A stretch of DNA of 64,000 bases. Origin: Quillaja saponaria. Taxonomy: Eukaryota > Streptophyta > Magnoliopsida > Fabales > Quillajaceae. A program made the translations under genes and the position numbers. The stretch covers positions 15,659,001 through 15,723,000 of the forward strand of contig CM055605.1 in assembly GCA_029379385.1 (NCBI GenBank), given 5' to 3'. The stretch's first letter is position 1, and every line of letters starts with the position of its first letter. The notes under the pieces are model-generated. The model was not told the DNA's origin, did no database searches, and saw only the letters and a list, made by a program, of their open reading frames with translations. Below, piece after piece: positions 35,401 to 48,705 of the stretch.

Positions 35401-38352
35401 GCTATTATAACCGTCCTAAATCGATTATGTAAAAATCGAGTTTTAGACATAATGTGCAAATTAGAATTATAAAATAAATAAATTAAATGAATAACTATAC
35501 AATTAAACATGTTATAACCTGATATGAAAACTTGAAATTTGATCAATTTAGTATAAGTTTTGATTATAAAAATAAGAGCAAGTACAGATAAAATAAACAT
35601 TATACACATATACAAAACATTTACTTTTTTTTGTATTTTATTTTATACCCATTACAATTTTTTTTTTAAATTTTATTCCTTCACCTTTTTAGATCAATTT
35701 TTTTCTACCTTTTCTTCTCTTTGTTGCTTCCACCGCCTTTGAGATCTTTTTGTCCCCTGCTTCCCAAAAATTTGAGGAGGTCCTACTTCTTTGTTTCCTG
35801 TCTTGGCTGAGGAGAACTCTTGGCAATCAACCCTCCCTAGTCCAGCTACTGAGAGTTCTAGTTGGGACAACAGTAGCTGCCTCTTTGTGATCAAGCCCTA
35901 CTCTTTCTTTCCTCTGTTTTGGGGTGGTAATGAATTCCTTGTGGGACCATCCTCCTTGCAGATGCCTTTTTGCTTTGCTGGCCATTTCTTCCTCCTTCAA
36001 TTTCAATCCTTCTGCAAGTTGTAAACAGTCTAAATTCAGTTCCAAGGGAGTCACATAAGAAAAGCTTTCTAAGTTCCAAGTAACTTTCAATTCCTCTCTC
36101 TTTATATTTGTGAATTTATTTTCAGTTTCCTCTGAATACTTATATGAAATGCATAAAGTCTATTATGATTTTCTACCTTTCATTATGTCTTGTTGCGTGG
36201 TTTTGTATGTCAAAGTAATATTATTCAAAACATTGAGAATATTTGTAGCTTTATAAGATTAAAACACCATTGGCTTATATTAAGGATTTGCTTTAAGTCC
36301 TTTGTTTTTTTAGTTGACGTGCATGTATGTCCAAACCAATATGAGTTCCCTAGGTGCATAGCTCTGCGAGTAATATAGTTGATGGCTCTAATGACTCTTA
36401 TGACTCTAATCAAGTTAAGCCTTAAACTAAATTGGAAATTTAAATGTAGCGATATAGGAGTTGTCGAATTGTGTTAATTCTTGTAGGATATATAATGAAT
36501 AGAACTTAATAAAATTGAAATCTTGAGAGTTAGGTATTAATTGAAATTGAAGCTAATGTTTGGAACTTGATGTTGGGAAATATATATATACATATACAAC
36601 AATAGAAGGAATTTATGCACCTAAGATGCTTGTAAAAATGCCTAAATGAAACTAGTTGTAATAAAATGAGTAAAACTAGGTAAACTTAATTCTTGGTCAT
36701 AAGGATTTAATAAAAGTGGGTAAGTATGAACAAAGAATGGTTAGTTGGGGGGTGAAGTGTTGTAATTGTGAGTTAAGTGAACTATGTAGGTATGCAGGGC
36801 AGATTTCGTGAGTAACAGAAATTCAGTATTTTGAGTATCCTCGGGGAAGAATTAAATTAAGAATTCAAAAGATAAAATGTAGCTTATAGTCTTCAAATGT
36901 TTTCTGAAAAATTTCGTAGCTTGGTTCCAAGCATGTTGTTAGTTAGAGTTGTTAGACTTCGGCTAGGTCATGCAGGATTTTTAGTGCCCTATTTTTGGTT
37001 CATGTAAGAAATTGAGTGGGTTCAATAATGATTTTAGGAAAAGTTTCTAAATAATAAGGAATTATACACTTGTCTATTAATAAACCCAATAAACGGAATT
37101 AGATTTTGTTTGTCCTAGAGAAAGTTATGTTCAATTAACTAAGATAAGGTCAAAGCTGTCAAAATCCTGCGTTTTGTAGAATTTGATTCAATTTCAAAGA
37201 ATAAACTGTTTGATACACAAATTTAAAAATTAAAAATGATAAACCATTATAAATCTATATGTGTCTAGTATTTTATAAATTTTACGAAACTGGATTTGGA
37301 ATTTCCTAGGGAAAGATATGACTGTTAAAGTGGACACTAGTCCAAACCCCAAGTTTGGATAGTTTCAACCTCTCTAACTCACTAAGTGTTTTCTATCTTT
37401 TCTAATGGTTTCATCTATTCTATGCATTGTCAAGACATTTAAAATGTCTCTTCATTATTAACCCTATCACAGAAAGTCTAATTCATATTAATTGACATGT
37501 AATAACTTAATGGAAAACTTTCATAAAGAAACCTACACAAGTTAAGATATAAGCCTAGTAATTAAAAAGGTTATAACAATAACATTTAGAAACTAAGTAT
37601 TATTTGGAAACATGAATTTCAGTTCCGAATCCTAACATGGACCTGATGGGATGCATGAACGTAAGTGGAAGGCATGAATGGAGTCAATTGAAGATGAGTG
37701 GTAATTGTTGCCTTTAGGGGCTAGATTAGTATATGTAATTATATATTTATTTGAATATACGTGATATGTAGAAAATAAGCAAGTAGAGTATTTCAGTAAT
37801 TTATTTAAATTATATTTTTTTGAAATTGGTTGCTTTGTTTGACATTAGTTGTGGTTCATAAAGGCCAACAAAGTGAAATTTTTATAAAAAGTGATTTTTA
37901 TCTCCGAAATTAAAAAATATCTTGGTGCACCTAGGATGTTCTGATTTAAAATCATAAAAAAGATTCTAATTCTGATAAATATTTTTTTAAATTAAGTGCT
38001 CAACCCCGATAGGATGGATTGTGTACGGAGATCAATTTGTTGTGCGGGCGCTTAAATGCCAAGTAGGGGTGATAATGTTATGAGAGGCTGAGTCACTCGT
38101 TGGCCTTTTGGTTGCTTTGTTTGATATTATTCCTCTGATTAATTTGTGATCATGTGTTTCATGTAAATTATGAATTTATGACGATTATAATATACACGTG
38201 TAATGTGAATTAAGGCATGATCAATGTTACATGAGGATATTATATATATGTTATACGTTTGTGTCGAGTGATGCTAGTACTTTTTAGGTACGATTTTTCA
38301 CTCATGGAGTGCGTAGGACTCTTACCTCTCTTGTGGACTTTTTTTAGTAATA
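35401..38352 (+). mobile_element. Tprime LTR: a further subfamily, plus-strand sense
   Basis: Has the same layout as T and Q but clearly different sequence. It has an AT-rich start, a pyrimidine-rich leader-like part (35690-36020, with overlapping frames of 60-87 codons on both strands), GTAAAAATGCCTAAATGAAAC (36630), a reversed U phrase at 37260-37370 (AGTTTGGATAGTTTCAACC), arms GTGCTCAACCCCG (37997) and GCTGAGTCACTC (38088), and CACTCATGGAGTGCGTAGG (38299). It ends at AGTAATAGGG, where a U tail begins. The 3' terminus and PBS are absent. Confidence 0.55.
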
Positions 38353-38636
38353 GGGAAACTACCCCTTTTGCTGTCTTGGCTGAGTTGAGGAAGAAGAATA
38401 CATTAGACATTGAAATGATACAAGGCCACATAAGAGCTATACAAGGGAGAGCAAAAAGGAATACATAAGAGCTGCTTTTCACGGCTGCAAGGCAGAACAA
38501 TATCTCTCGTCTAACTGACAACTAAAGGCTAGACAAGGCAAGGTGAAAACGAAGAAGGGAGGAGAGAAATTTGGCTACAAGAGGAAGGTTTCTTCGAGGA
38601 AAAACAAAGTTGAATCTTCTAGGTCAAACAATACCC
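38353..38636 (-). mobile_element. U/U0 tail fragment
   Basis: The first 110 bp match U tails (GGAAGAAGAATACATTAGAC, as at 20833 and 47228). The rest matches the U0 tail at 9735-9870 (TTCACGGCTGCAAGGCAGAA). It switches to block S near 38636. Confidence 0.6.
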
Positions 38637-39093
38637 TCCGTTCTTGTTTTGGTCTTCAATGCAGATCGAAGAGTTCATTTGGCTTGACTAGTATATAGAT
38701 CCTTGTATTGCATTGGACTTATTTTCCTATTTTTTGCACCTTAGATGTTGTGAATTTTCACTACTGAAAGCTAGAAGAGTATAAAATTTTTTGTTGAGAT
38801 AACACTGACATATTACCTATATTGAAACCTAAAAGAGAAAAAAGATCTCTAGTTGTTCCGTGATGAAAAATTCGAATTTAGGATCTGGAAGGCAAATTCT
38901 TCATTTTTATGTGGGTGCTTTTTTGGAAATTCTAATTTTTTTTTATATTTCATACTACATGAAGAAGATTGGTCACTATTACTAATAATTAGGCTTGTAA
39001 AGCATCTATTTTATTTTTACGCCAGTGAGAATAGTAGCATTTGTTTGTCTTTGATGTTCTTCTAACATGGGTGCTTCGGATTGATTTTTGCAG

Positions 39094-39163
39094 CATAGGT
39101 TGGATGGTTGTTTATTAGAGCACTAAGAAGACAGCTAGTTGGCCTAACTATCCTATATCAAGG
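39094..39163 (+). pseudogene. RPL34-like: Captured eL34 exon, copy 2
   Basis: Same 70-bp piece as 13924-13993, after a TTTTTGCAG acceptor. In the eL34 frame a TAG interrupts at VVY, and the donor GT has become AT. It is not functional. Confidence 0.55.
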
Positions 39164-39940
39164 ATAAGCTCTTACTGTCATTCTCATCCTAAATTTTTTA
39201 GGTTTTTATCAATTTTGTTTTACTGCATTTTAGAAAGATAATAAAATATCCATTGGTATTTTACCTCTGTGGTGTGACAAATATTGGCTTGTCTTTAAAG
39301 ATTGATTGGAGATAGGTGATAATTTTATTGCATTGAACATTTAATTTATCACTTTTGGGCTTATTTGGGGTTAGATTGCCCATTTCAATCTTTAGTTCAT
39401 TTAAATGGTTAGGTTGTCTAGTTTTGTTACTATGTTAATTACTTGACTTTGTAAAAGTTGACCATCTAGCTATTTGTGGCTCATTTAAACTTAGTAACTA
39501 ATCTATCAAAGAGCAAGTTGATGCTTTATGCTTTTAGACTGTTTATATGCAAACATGTGAAAAAGATGTTTATTTGAGCTATCATTTTTTCCTTATCATT
39601 TTAATTAATGCTATGAATTATGTTGTCATTTGAAACTGCAGGATTATTGGAAGATGAAGGTATATACTGTTAAATTAGTAAATTTTTTATTTTTTTTTAA
39701 CATGCAAATGCTATCATTCAATATTGAATTAGATGACAAAGTTTAGAATATTTTTATATGCATTTGAAAACATATCTTATCAAATGTTTTATAACTAAGC
39801 ATGACTAGTAACTCACATTATTTTACTTAGAATTTTAACTAAATAGAGTTTGCTTAATCTTGTGTATATAATCTTTGTGATTGATGGTCTTAGAAAAAAA
39901 GAATCTGCATTATGATATTTTCTTTTGGTTTTCCTTCTAG

Positions 39941-40016
39941 TATGTGTGGTAGCTTATATGCTCCAAAAGCAGACTTAATGGTGTACCTCTACTTGCCAAT
40001 TGAAGGATTGTTTCAG
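39941..40016 (+). pseudogene. Captured exon, unknown protein, copy 2
   Basis: Identical by eye to 14770-14845, with the acceptor, open frame and donor all kept. It is followed in phase at about 40101 by AESDIVNIM and the shared TAA. Confidence 0.4.
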
Positions 40017-40388
40017 GTGCTTCAAAATTTCGAAGTAACTAAAATTGAGTAGTTGTTTTACTTTTTTGAAGATTTATTTTTTTGTTTTTAAATTTTGTAG
40101 GCTGAAAGTGACATTGTAAATATAATGTAAAAGTTTAGACAGCTTAAGGAAGACAATGTAGTTTCATTATCTATATTGGTCTATTCTACTTATTAAGATT
40201 ACAAGCTGATAACTTGCACGGACACTGGTTATCTGCAACAGTTGTTTTTACCGTTGTAGAAATTAGTTATTAATAATGCCATTTTCTTCGACGGGCATAT
40301 TTACGATGAAAACCAGTTGTCCATGACGGGTTTTTATACGATCTGTGACAGTTTTTGCATATCACGAATAATTGTTTCTCTTGTAGTG

Positions 40389-42982
40389 TGCAGCCAATTC
40401 ATACACTGATTAGCAGCCTCCACCTTCCTCCTCTTTTCTTCCTTTCCCATTTTGGAGTTCCCTTTCTCCATGGAAGCCTTGCCATGTACCTTGAGTGAGT
40501 GGGCTATTTCTATGTCTCCATATAATTAATTCATTCTTTTCTTTTACTTATTGATAATTGAGGAATGGTTCAGTTTAGTGAGTTTTGGGAGTAGTAGTTA
40601 GAATTTGATATTGACGGAAAGTGTGATAGTTAATTACTTAAGGGAAAAAGAAAGCTTCAATTAGATAGGATTATATGGTTGGAAATATATGTAATTCAAG
40701 TTTTAATTCGTGGATTATATATTTGGAAATATATATAATTCAAGTTGAAAAAGGAAACACGGGAATTTAATTGTACTATGATGAAAAAAATGGATAACGC
40801 AAGCTTTTGATGGATCTTATTAACTTAACGTTAAAAATATTAGTAATATAGGAATTAATGATATCGTGTTGATTTTGTTGCGAAGTGTATATATATATAT
40901 ATATACACACATAGACAAGCAATGAGATAAAGTGCACTTAAGGTAATGGTTGACAAGCCTAAAAGAACTAAGCGTGTGAGTCACTTAATTTCCCTTACTT
41001 TTTTTTAATATTTAGTTACATCTTTGTGGCATAATTTAAAATGTTTGGACTTTGAGAATTTTTAAAAGGTAAAATTCAAGTTGGTGGTGATGGAAATAAT
41101 TGATTTAGAATTGAGTGCTTAATGAAAAAGGGAAAATAGGTTTAGATTATATAAGTTAGAGAAATCAGGTATTTTGGGTGTTCTATGGATTGTATTAATC
41201 TAGGAGTTAAGATAAAATGTGGATTTTGGTCTTGGAATGATATCTAGAAAGTTTTGTAACTTGATTTGAAGTGTATTTATCATTAGAGATATTGAATTGT
41301 AGCTAGGTTAGTGCAAGATTTTATGTGAGCTTTAGTCAACCCAGAGGACTTTGATTGGGGTTGGGTTGTGGTTTGAATTAGCTTATTGCCTATAAATAGG
41401 AATTATTCCAAACATATTAATGGACAATTATGGAGCTTTATAGGTTTTAATTTTATGTTATGTGCATTTTAGAGGTGTTGGAAGTTATGGTTGTGATTTT
41501 CGAGTCCTTATTGAACCTGTTTTAGTGTAATTAGGTTTGGAGGGTCTTAAAAAATGATTTAGAGTGAAGTGATGTAGATGAATTGTTCCTAACATCTTGA
41601 TAAACTATATTGGAAAGTTTCATAATTTAATTCCTAAGTATGAGAATTCTATAAGCATTGGAATCCGAGATTGGCAACTAAAAATTGTGCGAGTGCCCTA
41701 TTTGTGTTCATGTGAGGATTTGAGTAGGTTCAAGACTACTTTTAAAAGAAGTGTCTAAATAAGAAAGATAGCTAACTTCATAAAAATAATGTTTAGACTA
41801 CGTTTTGTTGAATTTGGTTAAGTATGTAAATTGAAATCAAACATATCTCCAAGGTGGTTATGGAAATGTCTAAGAGGGGTTACCTTTAAATAAATGCATG
41901 AAACTTAGTATTTATAGATTTTCATAATTAAATAGTTAACCTATAAAATTGACAAACAAAGTAATACTTGAAAAATATAATTGTAACATTGAAAAGTGTT
42001 GTTTAGCCAACAACGTGTGTGAATATAAGAGGAAGTGACGAGCAAAATTAGTAAATGATGAGTGCATAAATGCTACCTTTTAGTTGCTAGATTAACATGT
42101 GAATTTGTTAGGTATATTTTAATTGATATATTTATATAGAATCATAAGCATGTGTAGTGTTTCATTAAGTTATTTGAATTGTGCTTGACTTGTGACTTTG
42201 TTTGTGTTTGATAAGGGCCAATGAAAGTGTTTTTCTTGCTGTAATGATTTTTACTTCCAAAATAGAATCTGGGTGTACCTAGGATATTTTTATTTGATTA
42301 TTTGACACTGATTAAAAATATTCAAGTAGTTCAGCCTCTGGAATGGATTTGTGAGGCTATGAGATTCAGTAATTTATTGTGTTTGGTGTGTGGGTGCAAA
42401 AATAGCCCAAAGGGGAGAATTTTTGTTTGGTGTGGAGGTGCTGAGTTACTCTATTTAGCCCTTTGTGTGTTCAGAGTATTTTGATTATCTTGATTTGATT
42501 GTATAGTGTATTACTTGAACTGTGTTTGTTAAGTTGATGTTTTCCATATTTGCATACGTATAACCCTTAGTTGTTTTGAAATTCATGATATGTTGATATT
42601 AATTGACTATGTATTATATATATGTGTAGAGTGATGCTAGTACTCTTTCGGTACGTTTTTCCACTCACTGAGTCCGTAGGACTCACCACTGTCTTGTTGA
42701 TTTTTTTTTTAGTAACAGGATCTCTGTGAGCATCAATAACTGATACTTGGGTTGCCGATTGTATGATGGCAAGATATGCATTTGAGATCGCCGACTTGAA
42801 GCCACAAGATGAAAATTTGCAGTCACTTTAGGGTTGGGTGTCTAATTTTGTATTGTGTTATAGTTCAGTTCATTCGTTGTTGTGTTATAAAGCGGTGCAG
42901 AGCTCCTTTAGGTAAATTATTGTTGTTAGTAATTAGTTGAATGTAACTAGGGATTATATATTTGTATTTTGGGCATGTTACA
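40389..42982 (+). mobile_element. T-type LTR, copy 3
   Basis: Runs from GCAGCCAATTCATACAC to the terminus GGGCATGTTACA at 42982. It has lost parts of the leader and of the 15.75-16.08 kb equivalent. It retains the stem arms near 42325 and 42442 and includes CACTCACTGAGTCCGTAGG (about 42663), which copy 1 lacks. Confidence 0.6.
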
Positions 42983-44060
42983 AGGTACATGGAACCTATA
43001 CTGAAATTTTTAATAATGGTTCTAATACATTGGATCAGTAGTTGGTAACACCGACTTGGCCGGCCGGTAATGACTGATCAACTTCATCTTTTTGCCCACA
43101 CATTTTTTTGACTAATTTCACCTGCAAATTTACATCGGTAATATTGTGTTTTTGATCAAAATTCTATTTTGGTTAGCTTCATAATTAGTTTCAAGTAAAT
43201 TACACCCCTTCCTTTAAGATTTTGTGAAATAACACAAGTTCAAAACTTGGAGAAATTGATAATCCCCTCTCTTGGATGGATGAAAAAGTTAACGATGTAG
43301 CAAAATAATTTTGATAAAATACTAAAAAATCATGTTTGTATCTCTAAAGTAACAAAAAGTCTTATTTTTACATTTCACTTTTCAAATAAGTTATAATACT
43401 TACTTTTTTTATATCATCCTTTATTTTTTAAAATTTATTTTCCTAATAACAACCTCAATTTTTATTTATTTTATTTATACTATATTATCCCTAATAAAAA
43501 AAAATACTTGAAAATAAACAAATTAAATTTATTAGTGATATACTAAAAACAACCTATGACATAACTTTACGAGAAAAATAAGTTTGAATTTTAGTATTTT
43601 CTCTTCAAATAAATAGACTTTAAATGTGAACATATTTTTACCACTTTAACCTATTAAAAAATAAATATAAAGTTCAAAAACTTAAATAAATTGTGTTATA
43701 CTAATTCATAAAAGAATAAAGACTTATACTAATAATAAAATATTACCATTTTTCATTTTCATATATTTCAACCTATAAATGAAAAAATATATTATATTTT
43801 TTAAAAGTGTTTGAATTTATCTTTTAAATTCAAAGAGATTTACATTTTTTAATTTCGTATTTAATATTCAAATTCATATATATACTAGTTATCTACAAGC
43901 ACATACTTGTATATATCTTACATGTATTTAATTTTTTTAATTAATTTAATTTGATAAAAAAATAAATTATATATTTTAGAAGTGTGGGTGAGAGTAGGAG
44001 AGTAGTAGAGTGGGAGAAAGGGAGAGTGGAGAGGTGGGTGGGTGAGAGTATGAGAGTAGT
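42983..44060 (+). mobile_element. PBS-like site and spacer between opposed T and U LTRs, copy 2
   Basis: Begins with a degenerate PBS (AGGTACATGGAACC), then AT-rich sequence. It ends in a purine-rich, G-run tract (43982-44057) immediately before the U terminus. No open frame with a recognised domain is present, so it is either a heavily reduced internal region or unrelated DNA trapped between two LTRs. Confidence 0.45.
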
Positions 44061-47000
44061 TCTCACACCCTTCACGGAGGAATGACTGGCCGGAGGAATG
44101 GATTGCCAACTCTCCGTAACCCGTACTCAAAAACAAGAAAGCAACTACAACTCTTAACTAAACTAAGAACAAAAGTAAAGATTTATAAAACAAAAGTTAG
44201 CTATAAAAGTTTGTTTACTGAAATAAATAACAATTTACTGAAAATTTCGGCATAGATTCCTCATAATATGGAACATGCCTAAAATAAAAATGCATAATCC
44301 TGTGTTTATACAATAACCAAAGTAAAAACAACAAAGACAACAAGGAGCTCCATTATGTTTCTTGTCACAATAACAATTAATTAAACTATTACACATTATA
44401 AGACCAGACACCCCACAGCTCTAGTGTGACAGCAAATTTTAACCTTAGACTTCAAGATTGAGATTCCCAAGACTTACCATGCCATCAAACGCTCGGTAAG
44501 ATCCATTATCGATAATAGTCATCCTCAAATCCTGTTACTAAAAACAATACCACAGAAGAGGGGTGACTCTTATGGACTTAGTGAGTGGAAAATAGTACCA
44601 AAGGGACTAGCATCACTTGTGTAACATACAAAGCAAACAAAAGGGCAACGAGTAACTCAGCCCCGCACAACAATATCACCTCCCACCAGACATTTATGCA
44701 CCTGCACAACAAATTAATCTCCGTACATAATCCATCCCATCGGGACTGAGCACTCAAACTTTTAAAACATTTATCAGAATCAAAATATCTTAGAATTTCA
44801 AATCAACATATCCTAGGTGCACTTGGATCTCAGTTCTAGAAATTAAAATCCTTTCTCATAAAAATTTCAATTTGTTGGCCGTTAATAATCACAAGCAATT
44901 TCAAACAAGTATGACTCAAATAACTAACTCAAACATTGCATTTGCACATTTATTTAAATATATATACAATTACACATAATAATCTAGCCCCTAATGGCAA
45001 CAATTAACCACCCACTTTTAACCGATCTCATTCATCACTTACGATTGCAGTCACATGCGTTGTTGATTTAACCACACTTTCTAAACCTACAAGTACATTT
45101 TCCAATTTATAAATTCAAAATTTGGTATAGATAGGTTTGTCAATGAAAATTTTCTATTAAGCCTCTACATATAAAGTATTATGAATTGTACTTTGTATGG
45201 CAAGGTTAATAATGAAGAGACATTTTAGATGTCTTAACAAGTATAGGGTAGACGGAAACTATTAGAAAAGATAGAAAATACTTATGAGTTAGAAATATTA
45301 AAACTGTCTAAACTTGGGGTTTGAACCAGTGTTCACTCTAATGGTAATATCTTTCTGTAGGAATTTTCAAATCCAGTTTCATAAAATTTATAAAATACTA
45401 GACACATGTAGCTTTATAATGGTATATCATTTGAAATATCTAGATTTATATATCAATATAAGTTTATTCTGTGAAAGTTGCATCAATTTCTGCAAAACAC
45501 AGGATTTTGGCAGCTCTGACCTTATCTTAGTTATCTGAATATAACTTTCTCTAGGAAAAAGGAAATCCAATTCCGTTTGTTGGAATTATTAATAGACAAA
45601 TATATATTAATAGAAAAATATATCTTTCTAGACAGGTATCATATGTATTATTTGCATATATATATACTAATATAGTTAATAATTTAAAGTTTACTCCTTT
45701 TAGGCATTTTTACAACCCTTGGATATATGTTTATTTTCACTTACATACTTAATCAAATTTAATAAAACCCAGTTTAAACATTATCTATAGGATGTTAACT
45801 ACCTTTATTATTTAGAAACTTTTCCTAAAATCAGCCTTAAACTCATTTGATTCTTTACATAAACAAAAACAGGGCACTCACAAAATTACAAAAGCTTAAA
45901 AAAAATACATATTCAGGAATTAAATTATGAAAATTTCTAGTATAACTTATCAAGATATTAGGAGCACTTCATCTTTGGAACTTTATTCCTAATTCAACCT
46001 TTAAAACTCTCTAAAGTTAGTTACACTAAAATAGGTTCAATCAGTATTTGAAAATCATATCCCTGAGTTCCATCACCTCCAAAATATTCATAACAAGGAA
46101 TTAAAACCGATACCACTCCAAATTTACTATTTAGTATGTTAGGAACAACTTTTATTCAATAGTTCCTAAGTTAATTCCAACCACAAGCCCTGATGAAGTT
46201 TCCTGAACTAACTGAAGCTCACTAAAAGTCCTGTATGGAACTAGCTTCAGTTCCGTAGCTCTAACAATCCGTATGCTTCTAATCAGGTTATGAAATTTTG
46301 TACGTATCATCTAAGACCCTAACCTACACTTTTTATTTGGAACTATTAATTTAATTAAGTTCCAAAAATATTTGAAATGTTAGATTTCTCCAACTTGCAA
46401 AATCTACCCCTGCTTCACTTCAATAACCACTTCCAAGTTACTTTCCATGATTCTTAAATCATACATAATTACACCAAATATATTTCTTGAAAGTTAAATC
46501 TCCTTAACTCTTTAACCAAATATTTTAAAATTACATTAATTAGTTCCATATCATATTTCTTATTTAGCTATTTTATTTATCAAACCTAGGGAAGTCAACC
46601 TCTAAATATATGATAACACTTAATTTCTTTTATACACATTGTCAATTACTTTTAAGAAAATATTTAATTTCCATTAGTGTGTATGCATTTGTATAAATAC
46701 ATACAACAAGAATTCAACATATCTCATCCTTTTCATACTACTTGTATCCCAATTTTGAATCCTAATTAAATTACTTATCTACAATTTATCTAACTTAAGA
46801 GTATATAAGTCCTATAGTATCATACTTAAATTTCCAATTTCCTCATTCTACAATTAGACATAATTATCTTATATATTCATTGTTCTTAAACTTTTGCTCA
46901 TAATTTTCTTTGTCCTTAATTCTAAATCATCAACTATATAAAAAAATATAAAGAAATCAAGGCCACAAACTAACTAGCTATTGACAAAACTCATGGCAAG

Positions 47001-47880
47001 GAGGAGTTTTCTGCACCTAACTCCCTTTGCTTCAATGGCTAGATTTGGAAGAGTGGGAAGCTATCCCTCTTGCTCTGGCTGCCTTGCCACCTGAGGTACA
47101 CGGCAGCTTTACCGTTAAACTTAAAGTCCTCCATGGCCTGAGGTGAACTAGCTGACTAAAGGGAGGCTCCAGTACACGCCAAAATTCAAAACAGGGAAAC
47201 TATCCCTTTTGCTGTCTTGGCTAAGCTGAGGAAGAAGAATACATTAGACATTGAAATGATACAAGGCCACACAAGAGCTATACAAGGGAGAGCAAACTAA
47301 TTCCAATGGTAGCTAGGCTTAACGGAATGCTAGGCAACGAAAATCATACCAACAAGAAGGGAGGAGAATAATGTTCATAATTGAATTTTAAGAAGACACC
47401 GACATACTCTAGAACCAACAAAAATAGAGGACGAACAAGTGTGGAGGTGGAAAGACAGAGGGAAGAAGGTACACGACCCCAGAGAAAAAAAAAAACTTAG
47501 AAATAAAATATTATATCATAGTACACATGTGCTAATTCTAACTCTAAATATTATAATGTTCATATACTCAATTATTGTTTTATAATTCATTATATTCATA
47601 AAAATTTTTATTTACCAATACACTTTAAATGAAATGAATTCCAAGTCCAAGTCAATCTATAGTATAATCAAAATACATTTTCCAATTTATACATGTGTGT
47701 GTATATATGTGTGTGTATATATATTTTCCAATTTATACATGTGTGTGTATACATTTTCCAATTTATACATGTGTGTGTATAAATATATTCATAACAAATT
47801 TTATTTACCAATACACTAGTGTTTATTCACTTTAAAGCTAATTTACCTAAAATTTTGTTCACCTAATAACACAAGTCATG
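44061..47880 (-). mobile_element. U-type LTR, copy 3, most complete
   Basis: Starts TCTCACACCCTTCACGG (the minus-strand 3' end) and runs through all U landmarks to the tail GACACCGACATACTC (47395) and the following AT-rich part. In the sense direction it would end GGGTGTGAGA; the next bases are ACTACTCTC, with no PBS, so it behaves as a solo or 3' LTR. Confidence 0.55.
47677..47785. repeat. Minisatellite with TG/TA core, three units
   Basis: The phrase TTTTCCAATTTATACATGTG followed by TGTGTATA occurs three times with spacing of about 52 and 33 bp. Copy 2 of U has only one unit (about 27005-27050), so the array expanded after duplication. Confidence 0.7.
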
Positions 47881-47887
47881 TACGAAT

Positions 47888-48274
47888 ATTCTGAAACATA
47901 CATTAAATTATCAAGATATCATAGTAGTAAAGTATGGAGATTATTTTTTAATAATTATAAAGTGATTAGATGAATTTTATTAATTAAATTTATTTTTTAA
48001 ATAATTTAAATATATATATATTTTATAGTAAGAGACAATAAGAGTCTTTTGACCTTTAGAATAGTATAGATATATGTATACATTATTTTTATTTTTATTT
48101 ATTAAAATAATAAATTGAGGTTTCTATTAAGAAAATAAGTTAAAAATTAAAGAATGATATAAAAAAGTAAATATTACGATTCATTTGAAAAGAAAAAAAA
48201 AAGTAAAAGAAAGATATTTTTAAATTTTGGATATACAAATATGATTTTTAGTATTTTAGCTTTTCCATCTATAC
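47888..48274 (+). mobile_element. Block Z, copy 3
   Basis: Matches 21411-21818 and 30112-30499, with about 30 bp missing near 48258. It leads directly into the polypurine tract and LTR. Confidence 0.5.
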
Positions 48275-48286
48275 AAGGGAGGGGAG
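48275..48286 (+). other. Polypurine tract before Copia-like LTR, copy 2
   Basis: AAGGGAGGGGAG directly precedes TGTTGATTTC. Confidence 0.55.
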
Positions 48287-48705
48287 TGTTGATTTCTTCA
48301 AACTTTGGATCTTAGTGTTATTTCACTAAATCTAAAGGGAGGGGAACGCAATTTTCTCATTAGTTTACTATTGGTGGGTAAGAAAAATTATTTAGATTAT
48401 GATTTAAAATTTCCTAAAGAGACTTATTTTGATCATTAGATTGAGATTGTAATATACTTTTTATAGAGTGAAGGAAAAGTTTACTTGATGGATAAGTTCT
48501 ACGAAGTATAAATAAATATGCTTGTGAGAGTTGTAAGATGTAGAGAAAGTGTGAGAATACTATGTACAGGATATTATTCTTTCTGTAATCTTTCTTACTA
48601 TAGTAAAATCTCTCTTCTCATCCGCGGATGTAGGTATGGGTGCCAAGTCATGTTAAATGTTATGTGTTAAATGTTCTTTCTCTTCTCTTCTAGTTATATT
48701 TTGCA
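48287..48705 (+). mobile_element. Copia-like LTR, copy 2
   Basis: Same length (419 bp) as copy 1, with scattered substitutions and a slightly better match to the Copia end region (CCGCGGATGTAGGTATGGG). The next bases after TTTTGCA are TGGCTATC. It arose as part of the Z-to-P block duplication, since flanks on both sides also match copy 1. Confidence 0.55.

Larger units (their letters stand above)
38637..40388 (+). mobile_element. Block S, copy 2, 5' truncated
   Basis: Begins within the interior of S (TTCTTGTTTTGGTCTTCAAT) and retains the right CACTA-like end CTCTTGTAGTG (40388), which is again followed by GCAGCCAATTC of T. The identical end-plus-neighbour arrangement in copies 1 and 2 shows that S and T were already joined when the block duplicated. 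Confidence 0.55.

Noticed and set aside
35694..36090. Several 60-87-codon frames on both strands
   Set aside because: They lie in the leader-like part of the Tprime LTR. Frames overlap on opposite strands and have no known domains.
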